Virus record (IMG/VR): IMGVR_UViG_3300033143_002059
Location: 1-34,258 of that record
Length of the DNA stretch: 34,258 nucleotides
DNA from: a virus
Strand: one strand, 5' to 3'
Under the pieces are notes generated by a model. It did not search any database. It saw only the letters and a program-made list of their open reading frames with translations, and was not told where the DNA came from. The position numbers and the translations under genes are program-made. Shown piece by piece: positions 7,339 through 14,612 of this stretch. Positions within the stretch are counted from its first letter, which is position 1. The number at the start of each line of letters is the position of its first letter.

Positions 7339-8198
7339 GTCGGTCGCTAAAAGAATACACGGGTGACAACGACCCGCTGGACAAAGAACGGCGGCGAGCA
7401 GAGCGGGCTATCGCACTGGCGTTCTATGAGGCTTTCCGCAAGCAATTAGGGCGTATCCGCAAGCAATTAAAAAAAGAGCGTTACGCCTTACTGGCAGAGC
7501 AAACGGCAGCGGTCGAGGGGCGGGCGTTAAGCGCTGGTCGTGACATCGCGGTTGATTGGGTATTCGAAGAGAATGCGTTACGGGCGTCTGTTGCACCAGC
7601 GTTGCAAGAGGCACTAACGGAAGCACTGGAATCAGCCACAGACGAAGCGCTTGAGCTTGGGCTAAAAGTAGCATGGGATGTGCATAACGCCGAAGCGTCA
7701 AAGCTGGCGCGTGAATATACCTATGATCTGGTCACACAGATTAACGACAGCACGAAGAAGCAATTAGGCGAGGCACTCGGGCGCTGGATCGATGGAGACG
7801 AGGAGTTCACCGAACTGGTTGAGCGTATTCGCAAGATCGTTCCTGACAATCCCTACCCGTTCATCAAAGACAGAGCCGAAACGATAGCGGTCACTGAGGT
7901 GACGCGGGTCTATGCCGATGCACGTTGGGCCAGCCTGAAAGCATCGGGGAGCCAGTTCGCAAGGTGGAAAACGTCGGAGGACGCTTTGGTTTGTGAAATT
8001 TGTCAGCCATTGGGAGCAGCTAACGGCGGCTTGGGTGCCAGAGGCAGCGTTGCAACTGGTATTTTCATCCATCCCGAAACGGGCGCTCAGGTCATGTTGC
8101 CTGCGCATGTAAATTGTCGTTGTCACCAGGTTGCCGATCCAATAGAACTAGAACAAGCGGTCGGGATTTTTAGGGAACCTAAAGAGCCGGGTGCATAA
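7332..8198 (+). CDS. MuF-type minor head domain (SPP1 gp7/Mu gpF family), read by -1 frameshift from the portal
   Basis: The frame from 7338 encodes about 286 residues: a charged helical N-terminus (DKERRRAERAIALAFYEAFRKQ), a helical middle, and the MuF signature CEICQPLGAANGG followed by ETGAQVMLPAHVNCRC, with paired cysteines and the HxNCRC end. MuF proteins are minor virion components bound to the portal and may enter the host with the DNA. No usual start codon exists upstream of 7602, so translation probably comes from the portal by frameshifting, giving a minor portal-MuF fusion of roughly 740 residues. A TTG start at 7602 would delete the N-terminal third. An accidental one-base deletion between separate or fused genes is the alternative. 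Confidence 0.8.
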   Translation, partial: PFRRSLKEYTGDNDPLDKERRRAERAIALAFYEAFRKQLGRIRKQLKKERYALLAEQTAAVEGRALSAGRDIAVDWVFEENALRASVAPALQEALTEALESATDEALELGLKVAWDVHNAEASKLAREYTYDLVTQINDSTKKQLGEALGRWIDGDEEFTELVERIRKIVPDNPYPFIKDRAETIAVTEVTRVYADARWASLKASGSQFARWKTSEDALVCEICQPLGAANGGLGARGSVATGIFIHPETGAQVMLPAHVNCRCHQVADPIELEQAVGIFREPKEPGA

Positions 8199-8200
8199 TT

Positions 8201-8238
8201 GCGAACGAACGCCAAGCGTCAAGCGTCAAAAGAATCAG
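8201..8238 (+). promoter_or_regulatory. Bipartite intergenic element, copy 2 (possible phage ECF promoter)
   Basis: GCGAACGAACGCC, three variable bases (AAG), then CGTCAAGCGTCAAAA matches copy 1 at 28 of 31 positions with identical box spacing; ATCAG follows both copies. It starts two bases after the MuF stop. If GTCAAA (8225-8230) is a -10 box, transcription would start near 8237, about 11 bases before the ATG at 8248. Confidence 0.45.
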
Positions 8239-8247
8239 AGGATGACG

Positions 8248-8715
8248 ATGCCCGCTTATTTGAACCTAAAATCAGCTATCCGCACTGAAATTCATGCAGC
8301 GCTAAATGAGACCGGCAAATATGTCGTCACCCAAGCCGCGACCTATCCACCAGCGCCAGCAGGTAGCACTTACAAGAGGACTAGAAATCTTGGTCGCAGC
8401 ATCACGAAAGGACCAGTTGAGCAGAAAGGAAACACCTACTCGATTGAAGTAGGAACCGGCAAGAACATCCCTTATGCGATTTATGTCGAGCACGGTACCG
8501 GAATTTACGGTATCAAAGGCCAGCCAATCAGACCCAAGAAAGGCAAATTTCTAGTCTGGAAGGCAGCAAGCGGACAGATGATTTTTGCGAAACAAGTATC
8601 AGGCTTCCCCGGTTGGCACTTCATGGAAAAGGCAGTCACCGGCAAAGAATCACAAGCCTATTTCAAGGCTCGTATTGAGCAGATAATACCAAACATAATT
8701 GCTAAATCAGGATAA
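8248..8715 (+). CDS. HK97 gp10-like minor head or neck protein
   Basis: The 155-residue protein begins MPAYLNLKSAIRTEIHAALNETGKYVV and contains the conserved block IPYAIYVEHGTGIYG with a later GWHFMEKAV, both typical of HK97 gp10-like proteins that act in head-tail joining or tail completion. I place the start at ATG 8248, six bases after GAGG (8238-8241); ATG 8242 lies too close to that site, and an ORF extending to 8191 would run through the conserved intergenic element. It stands between the MuF domain and the head genes, rather than next to the tail genes as in HK97. Confidence 0.7.
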   Translation: MPAYLNLKSAIRTEIHAALNETGKYVVTQAATYPPAPAGSTYKRTRNLGRSITKGPVEQKGNTYSIEVGTGKNIPYAIYVEHGTGIYGIKGQPIRPKKGKFLVWKAASGQMIFAKQVSGFPGWHFMEKAVTGKESQAYFKARIEQIIPNIIAKSG

Positions 8716-8721
8716 CCAACT

Positions 8722-9033
8722 ATGCCAGCATCAAACCCCGTTCGCTCCGTTGACGCATCCCTTCACCACATCGAGACGCATCATTATGCCAGCCTTGCCG
8801 CTGCGCAAACCTACACCGTGCCAACCGGCGGCTTGCTTGTTTATCTGGACGCCACATCTCAGAACGTGCGCTACAGGTTGGACGGCATTGACCCAACGGC
8901 GGCTATCGGTGGGCGCATCATTGCCGACACCGGGCCGGTCGTGTTGCCGATACGACAAACGCATACGATAATTTTCATTGAGGAAGCCGGCGGCGCTACG
9001 CTGGATATCTTGGTTCTAGGGATGTTGACATAA
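8722..9033 (+). CDS. Small beta-rich virion protein, possibly capsid decoration
   Basis: The 103-residue protein is predicted to be mostly beta strands: LHHIETHHYASLAAAQ, TVPTGGLLVYLDAT, VRYRLDGIDPTA, GPVVLPI and TIIFIEEAGGATLDILVLG. The pattern VRYRLDG, PTA, then IIFIEEAG resembles small phage structural proteins encoded near capsid genes. It starts seven bases after the preceding gene and ends three bases before the protease-scaffold gene. Decoration or head-associated function is inferred from fold pattern and position. Confidence 0.5.
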   Translation: MPASNPVRSVDASLHHIETHHYASLAAAQTYTVPTGGLLVYLDATSQNVRYRLDGIDPTAAIGGRIIADTGPVVLPIRQTHTIIFIEEAGGATLDILVLGMLT

Positions 9034-9035
9034 TC

Positions 9036-10559
9036 ATGCCATACGCCGACATTGACGATTCCACCTTACCCCGCTCCGTGCAACAACTACCCAAGCGCCT
9101 TCGTAATTTGTGGCTGTCCGTATTCAAAGCTCAGGACAGCGACGACGAAGGCACAGCGCACAAAAGCGCCTGGTCTGCTGTGCGCAAAGAAGCGAAACAC
9201 AAAAAGCCCGATGCACCATCAAAGGACACGCACATGATGAACGCCTTGAAATCAATCGCTTTGAATGATTGGGAAGATTCAGTATCATCCGCGTTTCATG
9301 AGGCGACTGGTGGGCGCTGGTGGGCACTGGCGGTCTATGACGATCATGTCATTGCCAGACCGGACGGGCCAACGGAGATCGGGGAAGAGCGAACAAAGCG
9401 AACCTACCGAGTCAACTACACCGGCACAACCAAAACAGCAGCGGACGGGCAGACTGAGTTTGTTACAGATGTTGAGTTTGCACCTCGCGACACTTGGATC
9501 CCCGTTATCCCAACTTTTGCCGCTATCATGCTGGTGGAGGAAAAAGAAGCGGACGAGGGGCGGCGGCGCTGGCTGGGCGTCAGTTCCGGCGGCTTTGAGG
9601 ACAGAGAAGGCGAGATCGTATCGACTGCATTTCTGGACGATGCCCTGGACCGGGCGGAGAAGTCGGGCGAGCGCGGTGACCTGCGCATCTGGCACATTCC
9701 CGGCAGCAAAGTCGGCGGCTGTGACTACCAGGTCATGCACGAAGGATTCCTACTTGAATCCGGTTTGATGGACGATAGCGCCGCCGGGCGTAATGCGACC
9801 GCTTGGATGCAAGAAAACAAAGACGCTCGGTTATCAATTCAATTCATGTATAAAAACCGCTCGACTGCCGGGGTCTATTCACCACCCGGCGCAATTGTCG
9901 AGCGATCAATTTTACCACCCGATGTAGCTGCCTTTCCGTGGGCTGGCATCACCCTCAAGGAGTATGAAATGTCTCAACAGATCAATGATGAGAAGCGGCA
10001 AAAGCTGCAAGAAATCATCGGCGAGGACGAGGCCACCGAGGTGCTGGACAATCTGGAAAGTGGCAGCACACAGCTAAAGGCGGCCAATGTCCGATTCAAA
10101 GAAATCGACGCCGAAGAAAGCACAGAAGACGCAGAGATCGCCGACGTTGACGCACCCGCGGCCGAGACCGAGGACGAAGCGCAAACAGAAGTCAAAGAAG
10201 TAGACGCCGAGGTTGTAGATGAGCCGGTTGTCGAAACTATCGAAACCTTTGATTTCGAGTTGAACGAAAAAGCCATCGCCGACATTGCCGGCGCTGTGGT
10301 AGCACAGATTAGCCCGCTGATCGAGCCTTTGGTTGCCGAAATCGAAAGATTGCGCGCCGCGACCAAGGAGATGGGCGCAGACCTGGCAGGTATGGTCACT
10401 ATCGAGGAGCAACGGATTGCAGAGAAGGCGGCACAACTACCGCGCGCAACCGTTCGCCGTATCGTTAGACCGACCAAAACGAAGGAAGCCAGCGCAGATG
10501 CGAACAGCGACAACCCGACAAACATGCTGGAGCAGGGCGTCAATACGCTTTATAGCTGA
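9036..10559 (+). CDS. ChaB domain fused to prohead protease and scaffold
   Basis: Residues 1-50 form a ChaB-like domain (LPKRLRNLWLSVFKAQ, DEGTAHKSAWSAV). Residues 160-312 resemble an HK97/XkdF-type head maturation protease, with His220 in RIWHIPGSK and Ser267 in ARLSIQFMY as candidate catalytic residues and ERSILPPDVAAFPWAGIT as the end of the fold. Residues about 318-480 are strongly acidic and helical, as in scaffolding regions, with a basic tail containing RATVRRIVR. The protein would shape the procapsid, then cleave itself or the scaffold. It directly precedes the major capsid gene. The 507-residue length suits a fused protease-scaffold. Confidence 0.75.
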   Translation: MPYADIDDSTLPRSVQQLPKRLRNLWLSVFKAQDSDDEGTAHKSAWSAVRKEAKHKKPDAPSKDTHMMNALKSIALNDWEDSVSSAFHEATGGRWWALAVYDDHVIARPDGPTEIGEERTKRTYRVNYTGTTKTAADGQTEFVTDVEFAPRDTWIPVIPTFAAIMLVEEKEADEGRRRWLGVSSGGFEDREGEIVSTAFLDDALDRAEKSGERGDLRIWHIPGSKVGGCDYQVMHEGFLLESGLMDDSAAGRNATAWMQENKDARLSIQFMYKNRSTAGVYSPPGAIVERSILPPDVAAFPWAGITLKEYEMSQQINDEKRQKLQEIIGEDEATEVLDNLESGSTQLKAANVRFKEIDAEESTEDAEIADVDAPAAETEDEAQTEVKEVDAEVVDEPVVETIETFDFELNEKAIADIAGAVVAQISPLIEPLVAEIERLRAATKEMGADLAGMVTIEEQRIAEKAAQLPRATVRRIVRPTKTKEASADANSDNPTNMLEQGVNTLYS

Positions 10560-10613
10560 GCAGCTTAAGTCTATCGACGCTGTAGTTACAGCAACCAATA
10601 CCGGAGTATTATT

Positions 10614-12029
10614 ATGACTGTCAATTTAGACCTGACGCGTCTGCTCGAAGTCGCCAAGGCTACCGGCGCCCTTTCCGGGAATTATCCCGGTTCGGCTCCC
10701 ATGCCTGGCCTGATGAGCAAAGAAGCGTCATTAACCCTGTCGACCATGGGGTCGATGTATGGATGTTGCGGCTTGTTTACGGCCTGCGGAGATAATGACC
10801 TGTTGTCTCTCAGTGTCGAAGATGAGCCGTTCCTGGACTGGTTGGGATGGCAAGCGAACAACGAATGCAACCAGTTCGTTAAGCTGATCACCTACATTTG
10901 GCCCTCTGGCACCGCCGCTGGCAGCGCATCCGCTGGCACCGCTGGCGCTTGTGACGACCCGAACGGCGTAGAATTTGGCACTTGCGAGATTTTGCTTCCC
11001 GATAAGGGGCGCCTCAAAAGAGCCGGGCCAGTTCGTGACCTGACCGAGAACAACCGCAAAGTCTGCGACGAGTATCCCGTATTCACTAAAGACGGGCAGA
11101 AAATCAACGATGAACTGATGTGGTCGCTGACCCTGGCAGGCGTCACCGTTAAGCAAGATTTGAAACGGATGATCGTCACCGGTAACGCTGCCACAACCAA
11201 CCAGTTTAGCGGTCTCGAAACGCTGGTGAACACCGGTTATGTCAACGCTCACAATGGCCAGTATTGCACCTCGATGGATAGCCAGGTGATCAACTGGGCC
11301 AACCAACCGATGAGCTATCAGCCGAACGGTACGCACAACTTCGTCGATTACTTGATCGACACTGTGCGGCGCATCCGCCAGCGAGCGGCATGGGCCAACA
11401 TGGGCGGCATTAGCCTGGGCGACCAGGTTATCATGCTTCCCACGTATCTGCGTGACTGTTTGCTCGACAGCTTCACCTGCTGGAGCGTCTGCAAGGACAG
11501 CGATCTTGACCAACTGGCTACGCTTGAGGCTCGCACTTTCCGCAACAGCCTTAACGGCGGCACTTACGGCATGGGCCAGATCACCGTTGACGGTGTGCCC
11601 GTTCCGATTGTGACTTACGACTGGCAGGCAATGACGCAAACAGCGCCATACCACGTCGGCGATATCTATGTTCTGACCAAAAAGATCGGCAACGTGCCGG
11701 TTCTCTGGGGCCAGTACATCGACATGTCACAACCCGCAGCCGCATTCCAGGAACAAGCCGGATACGCGCATTACAAAGCGCTTGACGGTGGTAAGTTCCT
11801 TGCCTACTGGAAAACGGACAACGAATGCACGCAGGCGGTGCTGACCTTCCGACCGAATCTGTACTGCTCCGCCCCTTGGGCGCAAGCACGCATTTATGAC
11901 GTTGGCTGCGACCGCCCGCTCAACCCGATCAGCCCTGATCCCACGGCCACCTACTATGCCGAGGAATACCTCGACACAGCGGTTTGCCCCGAGGATTACC
12001 TGGTCACTCTGGAAGACGTTGCGCAATAG
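10614..12029 (+). CDS. Major capsid protein, cysteine-rich
   Basis: The 471-residue protein follows the protease-scaffold, as major capsid genes do, and has GGAG at 10603-10606 before its ATG. It contains blocks resembling a group of phage capsid proteins: LSLSVEDEPFLDWLGW, PNGVEFGTCEILL, GPVRDLTENNRKVCDEYPVF, MIVTGNAATTNQFSGLETLV and WGQYIDMSQPA. An HK97-type fold is likely. It has 15 cysteines, including a CC pair near residue 51 and a cluster (RDCLLDSFTCWSVC), which is unusual for a capsid protein and hints at disulfides or metal binding. The identification rests on position and remembered family resemblance. Confidence 0.75.
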   Translation: MTVNLDLTRLLEVAKATGALSGNYPGSAPMPGLMSKEASLTLSTMGSMYGCCGLFTACGDNDLLSLSVEDEPFLDWLGWQANNECNQFVKLITYIWPSGTAAGSASAGTAGACDDPNGVEFGTCEILLPDKGRLKRAGPVRDLTENNRKVCDEYPVFTKDGQKINDELMWSLTLAGVTVKQDLKRMIVTGNAATTNQFSGLETLVNTGYVNAHNGQYCTSMDSQVINWANQPMSYQPNGTHNFVDYLIDTVRRIRQRAAWANMGGISLGDQVIMLPTYLRDCLLDSFTCWSVCKDSDLDQLATLEARTFRNSLNGGTYGMGQITVDGVPVPIVTYDWQAMTQTAPYHVGDIYVLTKKIGNVPVLWGQYIDMSQPAAAFQEQAGYAHYKALDGGKFLAYWKTDNECTQAVLTFRPNLYCSAPWAQARIYDVGCDRPLNPISPDPTATYYAEEYLDTAVCPEDYLVTLEDVAQ

Positions 12030-12077
12030 CGCATAGTCTTTCACCCACTGCAAAAACACTCAGGCGGCGGGCGGAGC

Positions 12078-12331
12078 AATCCCCCGCCGCCGAAACCATA
12101 CCCGCCATGTTACGAACCGGACTTCCAAGCCATCGCCTGCACCTACTCGGACGCCAATCTAAAGCGTCTGGCAGCTCACCTGCTCCGCCCGCCGCGTCTC
12201 GTGACATCTTCGACTTCTGGCAGGCTGACGGTGAACTAGGTGAGTATCCACCCTACAACGTAGACACCGGCGGCTTTGACTACTGGCAAGCCGACAATGA
12301 ATTTCCCGCAATTGAGTGCGAAACGACATGA
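12078..12331 (+). pseudogene. Small surface-protein gene with WxAD repeats, start lost and frame shifted
   Basis: Two overlapping readings look protein-like. In the capsid-gene phase, 12078-12239 gives KPYPPCYEPDFQAIACTYSD and NLKRLAAHLLRPPRL, with no usual start codon. From about 12190 the next phase gives DIFDFWQADGELGEYPP and GGFDYWQADNEF, ending in an ATGA overlap with the next gene (12328-12331). The second half matches the N-terminus of the protein at 18839. A single gene with one base lost near 12185-12200 explains both halves. An alternative is a separate short gene from ATG 12107. The 302 bases between the capsid gene and 12331 hold nothing else that I can support. Confidence 0.5.
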
Positions 12332-13764
12332 CATTATATATGATTAGAGCCACGGGGAACGACGGGCACGCTGGCACAGCGCCCGGCACGGCATGGCTGA
12401 CGGTAGACCATGCCGCTAACACTGTGGCGGCTGGCGATATCGTTTGGATTTGCGGTGGCACGTATCGGGAGACTGTGACCATTGACCCCTCGGGTACATT
12501 GGGAAGCGAGATAGAATGGTACGGCGATGTTGACGGCGCAATCACTGGTGATGCTGGCTTGGTTGTCATAACGGCATTGGATGCAAATAGTGGGGGAACT
12601 GGAACTGGTTCGATCCTTGATCTCAATGGCAAAAAATGGAATGAATTTTACAATCTAATTTTTACGGGATCAGGGACAGGATCGGGGGACGATATAGTTG
12701 CTGGGGTAACAGGAAACAATAATTATGAGGGTATTTTATTCGATACCTGTTTTTTTGACGATGTATCAGATTCCGGGAATTACTCACTAGTAATAAATTA
12801 TAATATTCCCGACGCAATCACCGGGAATAAACCGAAGTGCGTTAATTGTGTTTTTAACGGGCTTGTTGAGATCGCCTATTTAGCTATGGCGGCTGGTGAT
12901 GTTGCGTGCGGTTGGGGTTTTGAAAATTGCTTTTTTCTACGCGTTGTCACCTTCGATGGTCCTGCCGCCAGCACAGACGGAATTACGGGTTATGAACTTA
13001 TCAACTGCACCGGGTTAGCGGAAACATTAGTTATTGCGTCAGATCAGTGGAATACAGGCGATACAGGAGAAATCAGGAATTGTTGCATTGCTGGTGCTGG
13101 AGTGCTTCAGTCAATTGTTGCCGATGGCGGGACTTGGACAACATCCGATAGCCAACACAAAACCGAAATTGCTTATACGGGTTCAACAGCGCTTAGTTTG
13201 AATTTGCTTGGATTCATGGTCGAACCAATCCTGCGGAAAGTTTTTGGCACAACGCCATACGGTGCGCTGGAGCCGATTTGGGATCATAACGGTGGTGGCT
13301 TCAAAAGCCCCGCAATCGATGCAGGGAACGCAACCTATGCACCCGCCACAGACCTTTACGGAAACCCGCGACCAATGGGACGCGTAAGCGATGACATTGG
13401 CGCTGTTGAATCACGCCGACGCATAGCGCAGGAAACGACAACAACACGCACCGGCGCTAACGCTGGTGTGTTTGAAGGCGCTGGCTACCATGACATCATT
13501 CTGCCGGTTGCGGCAGCGCTTACGGTTGTAACCGTATACGGACGCTATGACAGCAACTACACCGGCGACAATCCAATCATCCGAGCGCTGGATATCCCCG
13601 GCGTTGCTGATCAATTCGATGATATGGCGGGACCGCCCGACAATTGGGAACAGATAAGCTGCTCGTTCACACCTACAGCGGCGGGAACGGTGCGAATAAG
13701 ATTGGAAAGCCGTGACACATCGGCAACCGGCAAGGCATTTTTTGACGATATGGCGGTGGCGTAA
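12328..13764 (+). CDS. Beta-helix virion surface protein (pectate-lyase-like)
   Basis: The roughly 478-residue protein starts at ATG 12328 (ATGA overlap); a GTG at 12316 is the alternative. The N-terminus (GNDGHAGTAPGTAW, GDIVWICGGTYRETVTI) is the entry of right-handed beta-helix proteins of the DUF1565/pectate-lyase-like type. Ladder-like repeats with alternating Asn, Cys and hydrophobic residues follow. Residues around 335-367 (SPAIDAGNATY, DLYGNPRPMG, DDIGAVES) are the typical end cap of such repeats. The last 110 residues resemble a carbohydrate-binding beta-sandwich. A capsid or tail fibre that binds or cleaves glycans is likely. Bases 12601-12850 are locally AT-rich. Confidence 0.65.
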   Translation: MTLYMIRATGNDGHAGTAPGTAWLTVDHAANTVAAGDIVWICGGTYRETVTIDPSGTLGSEIEWYGDVDGAITGDAGLVVITALDANSGGTGTGSILDLNGKKWNEFYNLIFTGSGTGSGDDIVAGVTGNNNYEGILFDTCFFDDVSDSGNYSLVINYNIPDAITGNKPKCVNCVFNGLVEIAYLAMAAGDVACGWGFENCFFLRVVTFDGPAASTDGITGYELINCTGLAETLVIASDQWNTGDTGEIRNCCIAGAGVLQSIVADGGTWTTSDSQHKTEIAYTGSTALSLNLLGFMVEPILRKVFGTTPYGALEPIWDHNGGGFKSPAIDAGNATYAPATDLYGNPRPMGRVSDDIGAVESRRRIAQETTTTRTGANAGVFEGAGYHDIILPVAAALTVVTVYGRYDSNYTGDNPIIRALDIPGVADQFDDMAGPPDNWEQISCSFTPTAAGTVRIRLESRDTSATGKAFFDDMAVA

Positions 13765-13767
13765 ACT

Positions 13768-14610
13768 ATGGCCAGCTTCCCCGAATGGGTGACGGTTGCA
13801 GAGGCGAGATCCCGTTACGGTGACGACATTGAGGATATCACCAACGCCGATTTGCGCCGTGAACTGGATAACATGACGGCGGCAATGGAAGATTTGCTTG
13901 GTCACACTTTCGGGCGCGCTGCCATCATGCAATCGTCAGCGGCGGACACGGTTGAGGTCACAGCATTGGCGCTCATTGTTGGCGGTGACACCTACACCCT
14001 GACCGATTACGATACACTGCTGGAGCTTGAGATAGCGGTCAATGCCGGGGGCGGCGATTATCAGATGGAGCTATTGGCGGGCGTGCGGTTGGATATGCCA
14101 ACTTCATTCCTGCGGGAATTTACCGCGACCGCTTGCGGGCCAACCTATGACCTGCGGCAAGTGCTGAGCATCTCGCACACCTACTACAAAGCCACGGGCG
14201 GCGAGTCTCACGTCTTCCTACCGTTGCCACTGTATAGCGTCAACAGCATCACCGAAAGCGGTACGGTGCTGGCGACGACCGCCTACTGGGCGCAAGTCGG
14301 CAAATCATACGTGATCAAGAAATATTGCACGTGCGTTGACGATGCTTGCCAGCATCCGCGCGGGCGCTGGAAGCAAACTTACCCCGACAATCTCATCATC
14401 ATCTATCGGCCCGTTTATTGGCTCAACATCCCTGCCAGCTTACAGGCGGCGGTGTTGCAGGCTTACGGCATTTCCCGCGACGTTGGCGGCTACACCAGCG
14501 AAAAATTCCTGTCCTACAGCTACAGTCGTCAAGGACAACCGGCGATGACTGTATCACAGGCGCTGACCCAATCCGGGATCGAGCGTTATCAGGTCAAATC
14601 GACATTCTGA
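13768..14610 (+). CDS. Head-tail adaptor (gp6/gp15-like)
   Basis: The 280-residue protein has a helical N-terminus (WVTVAEARSRYGDDIEDI and LRRELDNMTAAMEDLLGHTFG), a beta-rich middle insertion, and a C-terminus (IPASLQAAVLQAYGISRDVGG) that resembles the closing helices of head-tail connector proteins. These rings sit under the portal and start the neck. A short cysteine cluster (CTCVDDAC) lies at about residue 190. It starts three bases after the beta-helix gene. The remaining neck genes do not follow; a 9.6-kb cassette separates them. Confidence 0.65.
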   Translation: MASFPEWVTVAEARSRYGDDIEDITNADLRRELDNMTAAMEDLLGHTFGRAAIMQSSAADTVEVTALALIVGGDTYTLTDYDTLLELEIAVNAGGGDYQMELLAGVRLDMPTSFLREFTATACGPTYDLRQVLSISHTYYKATGGESHVFLPLPLYSVNSITESGTVLATTAYWAQVGKSYVIKKYCTCVDDACQHPRGRWKQTYPDNLIIIYRPVYWLNIPASLQAAVLQAYGISRDVGGYTSEKFLSYSYSRQGQPAMTVSQALTQSGIERYQVKSTF

Positions 14611-14612
14611 AT

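Larger units (their letters stand above)
5964..7350 (+). pseudogene. Portal protein, frame broken twice in this copy
   Basis: With AAGGA at 5950-5954 ahead of the ATG at 5964, the gene starts MADTTSR, but the rest of the portal lies in another frame from about 5990 (SHTGEQARDQELRDFAKLEP), consistent with loss of one base. A second shift at 6446-6473 is caused by a 14-bp tandem duplication; deleting one copy restores GFSAVSRAYKAAKILLALYQ. The body includes ALDWQISGG, FGLGFSAV and SSIERVINWDILPNG, typical of portals, which form the dodecameric DNA gate of the head. The repaired protein would be about 457 residues. Its end overlaps a -1 recoding site leading into the MuF domain. The breaks may be real decay or assembly errors. 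Confidence 0.75.

Noticed and set aside
10668-10676. CCCTTTC within the capsid gene
   Set aside because: The heptamer is out of the phase needed for -1 slippage.
10731-11654. Minus-strand open frame of 307 residues opposite the capsid gene
   Set aside because: No recognisable domain, no start context, and it opposes a strongly supported gene; high GC gives long antisense frames here.
14346-14612. Upstream in-frame extension of the trimodular glycosyltransferase
   Set aside because: It lies inside the adaptor gene and is not glycosyltransferase-like; ATG 14613 fits the domain start.
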